This document shows, piece by piece, positions 16,452 to 23,534 of a DNA stretch of 30,259 nt. Origin of the DNA: DTGL01 sp038895395 (lineage in GTDB: Archaea; Iainarchaeota; Iainarchaeia; Iainarchaeales; DTGL01). The DNA is taken from NCBI GenBank assembly GCA_038895395.1, contig JAWANJ010000007.1:1-30259 (forward strand). Reading direction: 5' to 3'. Position 1 is the first letter of the stretch. Each line of letters opens with the position of its first letter. Below the pieces are notes generated by a model. That model ran no database searches. It was given only the letters and a program-made list of their open reading frames with translations, and had not been told where the DNA came from. Position numbers and translations under genes: made by a program.

Positions 16452-18626
16452 ATGCAAAAGAAAGAATTGCGGCTTAGAGTTCAAGATGCTGATCCTGCAC
16501 ATGTTGGTAGAAACATAGTTACGCTTGACTCAAAGCTTAGAGAAGCTCTAGATATAACCAGTGGCGACATTGTAGAGATCAAAGGCAGTAGAACAACTGC
16601 TGCCATAGTTTGGCCTGCCCGTGTGGAAGATGAAGGAAAAGAGATAATAAGAATGGATGGATTTATAAGGCACAATGCGGGTGTCGGCCTCAACGAAACA
16701 GTTATTGTTAGAAAAGCGGATTACAAAGAAGCACAAGAAGTTGTTCTGGCACCAACACAACGCATAAGAATTATAGCATCAAGCTATAACAAGATTCTAA
16801 AGAGGACTTTCCTTGGAAGGCCTCTATGCCAAGGCGACAGCGTCTGGATAAGTGTCTTTGGCTCAGGCTTTGTTTATAAGGTCACTAGCACAAAGCCGAG
16901 AGGCATTGTAAAGGTTACTGAGCTTACAGAATTTATACTAAAAGAAAAACCAGCAAAAGAAGTTCCAGAAGGCATACCAACTGTTGCTTATGAGGACATA
17001 GGTGGGCTTAAAGAGCAAGTGATGAAGATAAGAGAAATGGTTGAATTGCCAATGAAACACCCTGAGCTTTTCAGGCGCCTAGGCATAATACCACCAAAAG
17101 GTGTGCTTCTTTATGGTCCACCAGGCACAGGAAAAACTCTGCTAGCGAAAGCAGTTGCAAATGAAACAAATGCAAACTTCATAAGTGTTAATGCACCAAG
17201 CATAATGAGCAAGTATGTTGGCGAAGCAGAAGAGCGCATAAGACGCATATTCAAAGAAGCAGAAGAAAATGCACCAAGCATAATATTCATTGATGAGATT
17301 GATGCAATTGCACCAAAAAGGGACGAAGTCATAGGCGAAGTTGAAAGGCGTGTTGTTGCACAGCTTCTTGCAATGATGGATGGCCTAGAAGCAAGAGGCA
17401 ATGTAATTGTAATGGCAGCAACAAACCGTGTAAATTCTCTGGACGAAGCACTGCGTAGGCCTGGAAGATTTGATAGAGAAATAGAATTCGGTATACCTGA
17501 TAGGAGCGAAAGAAAAGAAATACTGCAGATCCATACTAGAGGAATGCCACTTGCAAAAGACGTTGATTTGGACTATCTTGCATCAATAACTCATGGCTTT
17601 GTTGGTGCAGATCTTGAAGCACTTACAAAAGAAGCAGCAATGAAAGCATTGCGCAGATATCTGCCTAAAATAAATCTCGAAGAAGATGAGATACCTGAAG
17701 AAGTTCTAGAAAGCTTAGAAGTGAGAGCAGAAGATTTTATGGAAGCATTGAAAGACGTGCAGCCAAGCGCTTTGAGGGAAATTGCAGTTCAAATTCCAAA
17801 GGTTAAATGGAGTGATATAGGCGGCTTGGAGAAAGTAAAGGAAGAACTAAAGCGTGCAGTTGAGTGGCCTCTTAAGTACCCAGAACTTTTCAAGGAAATG
17901 GGCATAAAACCAGCAAAAGGGGTTATGCTTTATGGACCTCCGGGTTGTGGAAAAACATTGTTAGCTAAGGCAGTGGCCACTGAAAGCGAGGCAAACTTCA
18001 TTGCAATAAAAGGGCCTGAGCTTCTCTCAATGTATGTTGGTGAAAGCGAGAGAGGCATAAGGAAGATATTTAGAAAGGCAAGACAGGTTGCTCCTGCTAT
18101 TGTATTCTTTGATGAAATCGATGCTATAGCCGCTGAGCGCAACACTTATCTTGACTCTGGAGTTGGCAACAGGGTTTTGAACCAACTTCTCACAGAGCTT
18201 GATGGCACAGAGGTCTTGCAAAATGTAGTTTTTATTTGTGCAACTAATAGACCAGATCTAGTCGATAAAGCTTTGTTAAGGCCTGGCCGCATAGATTGCT
18301 TGATAGAAGTGCCAGTGCCAGATTTGCAAGCAAGGATAAAAATACTTGAAATCCATACAAAGAATGTCCCATTGGCACAAGATGTAAAAATAAGCGAATT
18401 AGCAGAGTTAACAGAGAATTTCAGTGGTGCAGATTTGGAAAACCTTGTCAGAGAAGCAACGCTGATTGCTATCAAAGAAAATAAAATGAGAAAAACAAAT
18501 GTCTCAATGAAACACTTTGAAAAAGCTCTTGAAAAGATAAGGCCATCGATAACCGAGAATGTAAAAAGAGCCTATGAAGATTTTAAGACCAAGGTATCTG
18601 AGTTTTCACCAAGCTATGTTCGCTAG
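16452..18626 (+). CDS. cdc48: CDC48/VCP-like AAA+ ATPase
   Basis: A 724-residue unfoldase that extracts or unfolds protein substrates, often feeding the archaeal proteasome. Domain order: an N domain at about 1-170 (L-R-V-Q-D-A-D-P-A-H-V-G-R at its start), then D1 with Walker A G-P-P-G-T-G-K-T at about 222-229 and Walker B I-I-F-I-D-E-I-D, then D2 with G-P-P-G-C-G-K-T and I-V-F-F-D-E-I-D. Both arginine-finger regions are present (R-R-P-G-R-F-D-R and L-R-P-G-R-I-D). The start is ATG 16452, five bases after GGTGA; a TTG at 16440 would place that ribosome site inside the gene. The length is usual for archaeal CDC48. It stands alone between the pilin and the convergent site-2 protease. Confidence 0.96.
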   Translation: MQKKELRLRVQDADPAHVGRNIVTLDSKLREALDITSGDIVEIKGSRTTAAIVWPARVEDEGKEIIRMDGFIRHNAGVGLNETVIVRKADYKEAQEVVLAPTQRIRIIASSYNKILKRTFLGRPLCQGDSVWISVFGSGFVYKVTSTKPRGIVKVTELTEFILKEKPAKEVPEGIPTVAYEDIGGLKEQVMKIREMVELPMKHPELFRRLGIIPPKGVLLYGPPGTGKTLLAKAVANETNANFISVNAPSIMSKYVGEAEERIRRIFKEAEENAPSIIFIDEIDAIAPKRDEVIGEVERRVVAQLLAMMDGLEARGNVIVMAATNRVNSLDEALRRPGRFDREIEFGIPDRSERKEILQIHTRGMPLAKDVDLDYLASITHGFVGADLEALTKEAAMKALRRYLPKINLEEDEIPEEVLESLEVRAEDFMEALKDVQPSALREIAVQIPKVKWSDIGGLEKVKEELKRAVEWPLKYPELFKEMGIKPAKGVMLYGPPGCGKTLLAKAVATESEANFIAIKGPELLSMYVGESERGIRKIFRKARQVAPAIVFFDEIDAIAAERNTYLDSGVGNRVLNQLLTELDGTEVLQNVVFICATNRPDLVDKALLRPGRIDCLIEVPVPDLQARIKILEIHTKNVPLAQDVKISELAELTENFSGADLENLVREATLIAIKENKMRKTNVSMKHFEKALEKIRPSITENVKRAYEDFKTKVSEFSPSYVR

Positions 18627-18635
18627 CATTCTGAT

Positions 18636-19220
18636 TTAGAAATATCCAATAAAAAACAAGAGCCCCAAAGTACCAAAGAACAACAAAGCCCAAATTCCCG
18701 GAAAATATTTTGCGACTTCATTACCATCCAGTGGTGGAAATGGTATTAGGTTGAAAACTGCAAACCAAAGATTAAGTGTAGAAACCCTGTAAATTAGCAT
18801 GCCTACATAGGTATTGTACTCCTGGACGAGTACAACAAATATGATTAAGAAAAGTATGCCTATTAGTGCATTTGTTAGTGGCCCAGCAAGAGAGATCTTT
18901 GCATTTTGTCTTCTTGATATGTGAGGACCATAAACATACACAGCACCAGGTGCAGCAAAAACAACTCCAAAAAGCAATGAAAACAAAAGAGCTAAAACCA
19001 AGCCAAATGGCCACATCCTAAATTCTGCGTAGCAACCATAACGTCTTGCAACTGTTCTGTGTGCCAACTCATGGGCAACAAAACCAGTGCCAACAGCAAT
19101 GAGACTTATTGGGAACAGATAAAAAAAAGTACCTAAATTTGCAAGTCTACCATAGTAACTGAATGCTAAGCTAATGGTAAGCCAGCTTATTATCAAATCT
19201 TGAAGTTCTCTTTGTTTCAT
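18636..19220 (-). CDS. Site-2 protease family metalloprotease (M50)
   Basis: 194 residues, multi-pass membrane protein. The zinc-binding H-E-L-A-H is at residues 50-54 within a hydrophobic segment, and the third ligand lies in N-L-I-P-F-P-P-L-D-G near 157-166. The S-L-A-G-P-L-T-N-A segment between them is also typical. Such intramembrane proteases cleave membrane-bound anti-sigma factors or transcription factors in bacteria; archaeal substrates are mostly unknown. About six hydrophobic segments are visible. The start is ATG 19220. It is convergent with cdc48 (nine bases apart) and divergent from a small pilin-like gene. The compact length without PDZ domains matches the minimal subgroup. Confidence 0.9.
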   Translation of the reverse strand: MKQRELQDLIISWLTISLAFSYYGRLANLGTFFYLFPISLIAVGTGFVAHELAHRTVARRYGCYAEFRMWPFGLVLALLFSLLFGVVFAAPGAVYVYGPHISRRQNAKISLAGPLTNALIGILFLIIFVVLVQEYNTYVGMLIYRVSTLNLWFAVFNLIPFPPLDGNEVAKYFPGIWALLFFGTLGLLFFIGYF

Positions 19221-19231
19221 ACAAAAAAATT

Positions 19232-19258
19232 ACAAAACTAATTTTTTAAACGTTTTGT
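19232..19258. promoter_or_regulatory. Inverted repeat in a divergent promoter region
   Basis: ACAAAAC at 19232-19238 and GTTTTGT at 19252-19258 are exact inverted copies separated by 13 bases containing ttttttaaa, a TATA-like core. It lies between the site-2 protease (start 19220, minus) and the small pilin-like gene (plus), a place where a dimeric regulator could act on either. Chance cannot be excluded in AT-rich DNA. Confidence 0.35.
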
Positions 19259-19290
19259 GGGAAAATTACAATATGCTGCGGAGGGTTGGT

Positions 19291-19467
19291 TTGGACTGTA
19301 AAGCACAGATTTCCCTTGAAATGATTCTAGTGTTGGCAGCGCTCATAGTAGTTGCACTGCTTGTTGTCTCAAAGCTTCAAGCATCTGCAACACAGGCTAG
19401 CAAATCCATAGACAAGCGCTCTCAGGAACTTTTCAAAAAAGTTGACGAAATAGGCAGTTTGAGCTAA
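19291..19467 (+). CDS. Very small class III prepilin-like protein
   Basis: About 58 residues when started at TTG 19291, which follows GGAGGG at 19280-19285 with five bases between. This gives D-C-K-A-Q-I-S-L-E-M-I-L, a canonical class III signal (cleavage after K-A, Q at +1, E at +5), then a hydrophobic helix to about residue 27 and a short charged helix. ATG 19273 is an in-frame alternative with no ribosome site of this quality. The mature product would be barely more than the pilin N-terminal helix, as in short archaeal pilins. It is followed nine bases later by another class III gene, so the two are probably co-transcribed. Confidence 0.7.
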   Translation: MDCKAQISLEMILVLAALIVVALLVVSKLQASATQASKSIDKRSQELFKKVDEIGSLS

Positions 19468-19475
19468 GTGGTTAA

Positions 19476-19883
19476 ATGTATCAAAGTGCACAGCTTTCGC
19501 TTGAATTTCTGATAGTTATAACCATAGCCATATCCCTGATGTGCCTAATGGTTCCTGTGGTAAGTAAAGCTTATGAAAGAGCTTTCAGCATTATTGACGC
19601 TGCAAATGCGAGACTTTTTGCCTCTGAGCTTAAAGGCTCAATAAAAATCGTTAAGACATTGTCCAGTGGTTCAGAGATTTTTTTAAAGTGCAATCCTTTG
19701 CAAGAGTGGATTCTTGTTTTGGATGATGCAAAAATATCAATCACTACTGGCAGCCACAAAATTATAATTGAGCCAAATACAAGCATCTCTTCTCCAAAAA
19801 GTAATTACAAAATTAAAGGTACAAATTGCTTCATTTTAAGAAAAGAAAAGGAAGGTGTGCTTTTATTAGTTCGAAATTGTTGA
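19476..19883 (+). CDS. Small class III prepilin-like protein
   Basis: 135 residues from ATG 19476. The N-terminus Y-Q-S-A-Q-L-S-L-E-F-L-I-V is a class III signal (Q at +1, E at +5), followed by a hydrophobic segment to about residue 27. The mature domain has a helix (A-A-N-A-R-L-F-A-S-E-L) then a beta-rich part (W-I-L-V-L-D-D; H-K-I-I-I-E) and three cysteines in it. The helix and spacing resemble the protein at 7480-7872, so the two are probably paralogs. It converges on the minus-strand pilin-like operon with two bases between them. Likely a minor pilin. Confidence 0.8.
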   Translation: MYQSAQLSLEFLIVITIAISLMCLMVPVVSKAYERAFSIIDAANARLFASELKGSIKIVKTLSSGSEIFLKCNPLQEWILVLDDAKISITTGSHKIIIEPNTSISSPKSNYKIKGTNCFILRKEKEGVLLLVRNC

Positions 19884-19885
19884 TT

Positions 19886-20242
19886 TTACCTGTAAACAGC
19901 AAATTCTATTTCTTTTTCGTAGAGGTTCTTGTTTAGAACAACCATTTTAGTGCTTAGCAATGCTCCTGTTTTATTTCCTTCAAAAATTGTGTGGCCATTA
20001 ACTCTCAAAACAAAGTTTTCACCAAAAAGAGTTTTTGCTTGTTCTATCATTTCTTCATTTGGTGAATTCTCTAACAACCATATCTTCATCAAATCATGCA
20101 TTTTTTGCAATGTTATTAAGTCATCAATATTTGGAGTATTGCTGTTTGCAAAAACAGCTATTGCAAAAAAGGTTAAGACAGCAAGCAATGTAATTGAAAT
20201 TGCAGAGTCTATTGTAAATATAAAACCACTTTTTTTAGTCAC
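19886..20242 (-). CDS. Prepilin-like membrane protein with GFIFTID motif
   Basis: About 118 residues from GTG 20242, which lies in a GTGACTAA overlap with the preceding gene and has GGTG a few bases upstream; an in-frame ATG-like extension to 20278 would add twelve residues before the motif and is less likely. The N-terminus K-K-S-G-F-I-F-T-I-D-S-A-I-S matches the pattern G-x-x-F-S/T-x-D seen at 7856, 8347 and 20235, then a hydrophobic helix. The end, N-K-T-G ... F-A-V-Y-R, resembles the end of the 8347 protein. Last gene of the four-gene minus operon. Function inferred as a minor pilin-like subunit. Confidence 0.7.
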   Translation of the reverse strand: MTKKSGFIFTIDSAISITLLAVLTFFAIAVFANSNTPNIDDLITLQKMHDLMKIWLLENSPNEEMIEQAKTLFGENFVLRVNGHTIFEGNKTGALLSTKMVVLNKNLYEKEIEFAVYR

Positions 20243-20681
20243 AAAACACCACTTCCACAGTTCCGAATTTTCCATCAATCAAAACAGCGCGCTGAAAAAC
20301 ATATAAAGCTTCACATCTTTTTTTGTTGTTTGCTGAAAAAACTTCTTCACCATTTATTTTAAGTTGAATTACATTGTTTGCTAAAAGGTAATCTTTATTT
20401 TTTTCTAGTGCCTTTTCAAAGTTTGAAATGCGGTTTTCCAACACACGTCTTTGCTCAACGCTAATTTCGGCAAAGCCATTCTCGTCTGTGCTCCTCTTTA
20501 GCAAAGAATCAACAAAAAATGCTTTTTGCTCTTTTTCAAAATATCTTAAAAAATTCAAACGGAATTGAAAAATTTTGAAATAAACAAAAAATGCTAAAAC
20601 ACAGATCAAAATTACCATTACAAGAGCTAAGCAAACATCTAGCATGAATAAGATGCCTCGTTCATCTGTAGTGCGAGGCAT
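20235..20681 (-). CDS. Prepilin-like membrane protein with GILFMLD motif
   Basis: 148 residues from ATG 20681, with GAGGTGA upstream. The N-terminus D-E-R-G-I-L-F-M-L-D-V-C-L-A is followed by a hydrophobic segment to about residue 35. A charged helical region (about 45-90) then leads to a beta-rich end (R-A-V-L-I-D-G ... V-E-V-V-F-C-D). It overlaps the upstream gene by 20 bases and the downstream one by eight. The motif and overall plan match the 8347 and 19886 proteins, so it is probably another member of the same family. Confidence 0.7.
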   Translation of the reverse strand: MPRTTDERGILFMLDVCLALVMVILICVLAFFVYFKIFQFRLNFLRYFEKEQKAFFVDSLLKRSTDENGFAEISVEQRRVLENRISNFEKALEKNKDYLLANNVIQLKINGEEVFSANNKKRCEALYVFQRAVLIDGKFGTVEVVFCD

Positions 20682-21027
20682 TTACCTTCACCTCACTTCC
20701 CTGCTCTTTTACTACAATCTCTGCTCTTGAAAAAATTGGCACATAAAGAAAGCTTCCATTGAAGTCTAAACCAACCATATTTTCGAATATCGCACATTCT
20801 ATGTTTGCGTCAGCTTTTATTTCAGGGTTGGATGTGTGAGCATCTATTATTATGCCACACTCCTTAGACCTGGCGTAAGTGATAAGTCTACCATTTCTAA
20901 ACTCCGATTGAAATCCTAAATTTTTAATGGTTTCAAAAGAAATTGCAAAAATAAGAAAAAATATGACAAAACTTACCATAAAATCCAAAGAAGTTATTCC
21001 TTTTTTTGCAGCACTTTCTTTTCTCAA
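20662..21027 (-). CDS. Small class III-like prepilin protein
   Basis: 121 residues from TTG 21027. The N-terminus A-A-K-K-G-I-T-S-L-D-F-M-V-S resembles a class III signal with D at +5 in place of E and I in place of Q at +1, followed by a hydrophobic segment to about residue 29. The mature region is small and beta-rich, with two cysteines (E-C-G-I and I-E-C-A-I-F). Position and size suggest the equivalent of the 7480 protein in the plus-strand cluster. The previous gene ends one base before it. Confidence 0.7.
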   Translation of the reverse strand: MRKESAAKKGITSLDFMVSFVIFFLIFAISFETIKNLGFQSEFRNGRLITYARSKECGIIIDAHTSNPEIKADANIECAIFENMVGLDFNGSFLYVPIFSRAEIVVKEQGSEVKVNASHYR

Positions 21028-21028
21028 G

Positions 21029-21571
21029 TTATACCACTTTAACTACTTTAACTGTGTATCCAGGTAATACAAAAACAAAGGCCTTAACCTTGTTACCTTT
21101 GAGCTCACAAACTAATTTTTTATCCTTCATTGCGCCTCCAGTATAGGTATATTCCGCAATTATAACTCCTTCAGCCTCGATTACAAGTGTTCTAGATAAG
21201 TCATTTAGATTCGAAACTGGAAGTTTTTTAGTACCGTCTGAAACGTAGACTTCACAGCCAAACCCTTTTTTGAAGTATTCCAACAAAGCAATTATTTTTT
21301 TGTTAACCGTTTTATTTAAAGAGAAAGAATCTGTGTTTTTGTTTGAAAGCTCTTCTTCAATTGTTTCTTTTATAACTTTGTTTATATTTTCTTCAATCTG
21401 GTACCTTATAAAGCCCATACTTTCCATTTCTATTGCAATAGCGTGTGCATTGTTCAATATTTCCCATTCTTTTGCATATGAAGCTAATAAGCCAAGTAAA
21501 GCCGAAACAATTAGCAATATAAAAACAGAAGTGAAGAATGCCCTTTGGCTTTTTTTAAGAAATAATTGCAA
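21029..21571 (-). CDS. Membrane-anchored secreted protein, first gene of the minus pilin-like operon
   Basis: 180 residues from TTG 21571. A basic start (L-K-K-S-Q-R-A-F-F) precedes one hydrophobic helix to about residue 30, an acidic helical region (about 40-85) and a beta-rich end with two cysteines (F-G-C-E-V and L-V-C-E-L). The plan resembles the longer protein at 8765-9610, though I cannot show homology by eye. No acidic residue follows a likely cleavage site. No other start of good quality precedes it. Probably part of the same apparatus as the three genes behind it. Confidence 0.7.
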   Translation of the reverse strand: MQLFLKKSQRAFFTSVFILLIVSALLGLLASYAKEWEILNNAHAIAIEMESMGFIRYQIEENINKVIKETIEEELSNKNTDSFSLNKTVNKKIIALLEYFKKGFGCEVYVSDGTKKLPVSNLNDLSRTLVIEAEGVIIAEYTYTGGAMKDKKLVCELKGNKVKAFVFVLPGYTVKVVKVV

Positions 21572-21635
21572 AAGACCAACCCTAGCAGCTAATATAATCG
21601 CTGCCAGAGAACTCTTTTAAACTTTTTTGTTGTGA

Positions 21636-21926
21636 CTACAAAAAGATAAGTGCTACCAAGAATAAGGCCAAAATTGCGATAGCAATTTCCCTGTTATAGT
21701 AGGCTATTATCCCCAAAAGCAGTGGAGCAATAATAGATACTTCTATATACCTAGCATGACGTGAAGCAACGTATGTTCCAATAAGTATGCCTATGAAAAG
21801 CAATATGAACAAAAATGCTGCAAAGTTACCAACACTTTTGCTTGCTTCAGCTGAAAGTTTCTTAAAGGTTTCATCAATCTTACTTGGTGCAGCAGCTTTC
21901 TTCTCATCTTTTTTCTCTTCGCCCAT
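21636..21926 (-). CDS. Small membrane protein with charged N-terminus
   Basis: 96 residues. A lysine- and glutamate-rich head (E-E-K-K-D-E-K-K) of about 15 residues leads to a helical stretch, then three hydrophobic segments near 34-52, 61-77 and 80-95. It is not recognisably related to known families. The start, ATG 21926, directly abuts an inverted repeat. It precedes the pilin-like operon by 64 bases on the same strand and could be its first gene or independent. Confidence 0.65.
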   Translation of the reverse strand: MGEEKKDEKKAAAPSKIDETFKKLSAEASKSVGNFAAFLFILLFIGILIGTYVASRHARYIEVSIIAPLLLGIIAYYNREIAIAILALFLVALIFL

Positions 21927-21943
21927 AATATCTTTGAGATATT
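21927..21943. promoter_or_regulatory. Inverted repeat abutting a start codon
   Basis: AATATC at 21927-21932 and GATATT at 21938-21943 are exact inverted copies with a five-base spacer, directly before the minus-strand ATG at 21926. AATATCTTT recurs at 21954-21962, 27 bases further up. The placement would suit an operator overlapping the start of a leaderless transcript. Low complexity makes chance plausible. Confidence 0.3.
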
Positions 21944-22010
21944 TTACTTTTTAAATATCTTTCGTATAAACCTCAAATCAAAAAGACAACTTAAAGTTAA
22001 TGCTAGTGTT

Positions 22011-22056
22011 GGGGGTGAGGGTAAGGGGAGTAAAAAATTAAAACTATTCCCCCACC
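22011..22056 (-). terminator. G-rich hairpin downstream of a small minus-strand gene
   Basis: Plus-strand G runs at 22011-22015, 22019-22021 and 22025-22028 face C runs at 22049-22053 and 22055-22056. On the minus strand GGT-G-GGGG-A can pair with T-CCCC-T-TACC around an AT-rich loop of about 18 bases. It lies after the stop of the 59-residue gene. A terminator is the simplest reading; it is also near the cdc6 gene. Confidence 0.35.
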
Positions 22057-22067
22057 TTGCCAAATTT

Positions 22068-22247
22068 TTAGCTGACCTCTAATTCAAACCTTTTCTTGAA
22101 ATCTATAACACCGAGCAATTCATAAAGGATGTTCCTGTGCTTTTTCGGTTCTTGACTTTTGATGAGCTTTTCAAAGAGTCTTTGCTTTTCTAACTCTAAG
22201 CTTTCAATGGTAAGCTCTTCAAAATCAATCTTTCTTGGAACCTTCAT
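22068..22247 (-). CDS. Small conserved-looking protein with strong ribosome site
   Basis: 59 residues (M-K-V-P-R-K-I-D-F-E-E-L ... F-K-K-R-F-E-L-E-V-S). It is highly charged and mostly helical by composition, with no membrane segment or cysteine. What marks it as a real gene is GAGGTGATC at 22250-22258, two bases before ATG 22247, an almost full complement to the archaeal 16S rRNA end. It is divergent from cdc6 with 129 AT-rich bases between, so the two share a promoter region. No family recognised. It may be a small DNA- or protein-binding factor. Confidence 0.65.
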   Translation of the reverse strand: MKVPRKIDFEELTIESLELEKQRLFEKLIKSQEPKKHRNILYELLGVIDFKKRFELEVS

Positions 22248-22249
22248 TA

Positions 22250-22258
22250 GATCACCTC
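22250..22258 (-). promoter_or_regulatory. Near-consensus ribosome binding site
   Basis: GAGGTGATC on the minus strand, two bases before ATG 22247. It decides that the 59-residue frame is translated and is the longest anti-16S match I noticed in the window. Confidence 0.6.
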
Positions 22259-22376
22259 TTGCTATTTTATTTGCAATTGTAACTTAATTTTCTTTTGATA
22301 CTTCATTTCCCATGATTTTTGTAGGTTTTCCAACTTTAGTTAATAAATTAAAAACAAATCGCAGTTCGTATTTTTT

Positions 22377-23534
22377 ATGCAAAAAAACTTCTTCAGTGAT
22401 GTTGAGGCACACATACTTAAAGACGAAAGGTTTCTTTATCCAGATTATATCCCTGAAAGATTACCATTCAGGGATTTTCAAATAAATGAGATTGTAGATG
22501 CTTTAAAACCAGTTTTAAGGGGTGCAAAACCCCACAATCTTTTCTTATTTGGACCAACAGGGACTGGGAAAACTGTTACTGCACGTTTTGTTCTTAAAGA
22601 GCTTGAGTCATATTCATCAAAGGCAAAAGGTATCTATGTAAACTGTTTCGAGTTTCATACGAGAAATGCTGTGTTGAACAAACTTTGCATATCTGCCGGC
22701 AATCCAGTACCTAGAAGAGGCCTAGCAGCTGATGAGCTTTATAGTGAGTTCATACAAACAATCAAGACAAAAAAAATTATACCAATAGTTGTTTTTGATG
22801 AAGCTGATCGGCTTATTAAAGAAAAAACTTCTTCACAGCTATTGTATGACTTGCTGCGTGTTGATGAGCAACATGGCCCGCTGCACATAGGTATCATTTT
22901 GATCTCTAATTTTCCAGATGTGCTATCTTTGCTCGATCAAAGGGTTTATAGCTCATTGTCAGCTAAATCAGTAGAATTTCAGAGATACACACCAGAACAG
23001 TTAAAACAGATATTAGAAGACAGAGCTAAGAATGCATTTTTTGAAAACGCTTTAGAAAAAGATGTGATAAATCTTGCCGCAGCTTATGGTGCAAAATGTA
23101 ATGGTGACGCCCGTGTTGCAATAGAGGTTTTGCTGTTCGCAGCAAGATTAGCAGAAAAAGAAAACGCAAAGCAAGTAACAATCACACACTTAAAAAGAGC
23201 ATTTGAAAACATCAAACCCAGAGCTTTACAAAAAGCTGCACCTTTTCTAGACGAGCATGAAAAAAAGATCTTGAAAATAGTTTGCGAAAAAGGCCCTATA
23301 TTTTCAGGAGAACTTTACAAACTATATACTCTAGAAGTATCTGATCCGCAAACAGAGAGGAACTTTAGGGATAAAGTAAATAGACTAGCAGAACTTAAAC
23401 TTTTAAATGTAAAGGAAATAAAGGAAGGTATAAGGGGCAAAACAAGGCAGATATCACTTGCACAGCCCAAAGAAGCTGTGCTAAAGCAACTAACTAATGA
23501 AGGAGGTTTTAATAATGGCAAAGAAAAAAATTGA
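22377..23534 (+). CDS. cdc6: Orc1/Cdc6 replication initiator
   Basis: A 385-residue AAA+ protein that binds origin repeats and loads the MCM helicase. Walker A is G-P-T-G-T-G-K-T at 59-66, Walker B is I-V-V-F-D-E-A-D near 137-144, and a sensor I-like I-L-I-S-N follows. An AAA+ lid lies at about 200-275, and a winged-helix DNA-binding domain at about 290-370. The entry into the AAA+ domain, Y-I-P-E-R-L-P-F-R-D-F-Q, is typical. The start is ATG 22377, with AT-rich DNA upstream. Archaeal cdc6 genes often sit next to the origin they control; the region before it has a G-rich tract but no origin recognition box I can identify. A small gene overlaps its end. Confidence 0.93.
   Translation: MQKNFFSDVEAHILKDERFLYPDYIPERLPFRDFQINEIVDALKPVLRGAKPHNLFLFGPTGTGKTVTARFVLKELESYSSKAKGIYVNCFEFHTRNAVLNKLCISAGNPVPRRGLAADELYSEFIQTIKTKKIIPIVVFDEADRLIKEKTSSQLLYDLLRVDEQHGPLHIGIILISNFPDVLSLLDQRVYSSLSAKSVEFQRYTPEQLKQILEDRAKNAFFENALEKDVINLAAAYGAKCNGDARVAIEVLLFAARLAEKENAKQVTITHLKRAFENIKPRALQKAAPFLDEHEKKILKIVCEKGPIFSGELYKLYTLEVSDPQTERNFRDKVNRLAELKLLNVKEIKEGIRGKTRQISLAQPKEAVLKQLTNEGGFNNGKEKN

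Noticed and set aside
18146..18475. Minus-strand open frames inside cdc48 (also 17111-17401 and 17930-18145)
   Set aside because: Antisense shadows of the AAA+ domains; sequence explained by cdc48 codon use.
21944..22376. Replication origin with ORB elements
   Set aside because: No recognisable origin recognition box; proximity to cdc6 and G-rich DNA alone is not enough to list it as a feature.
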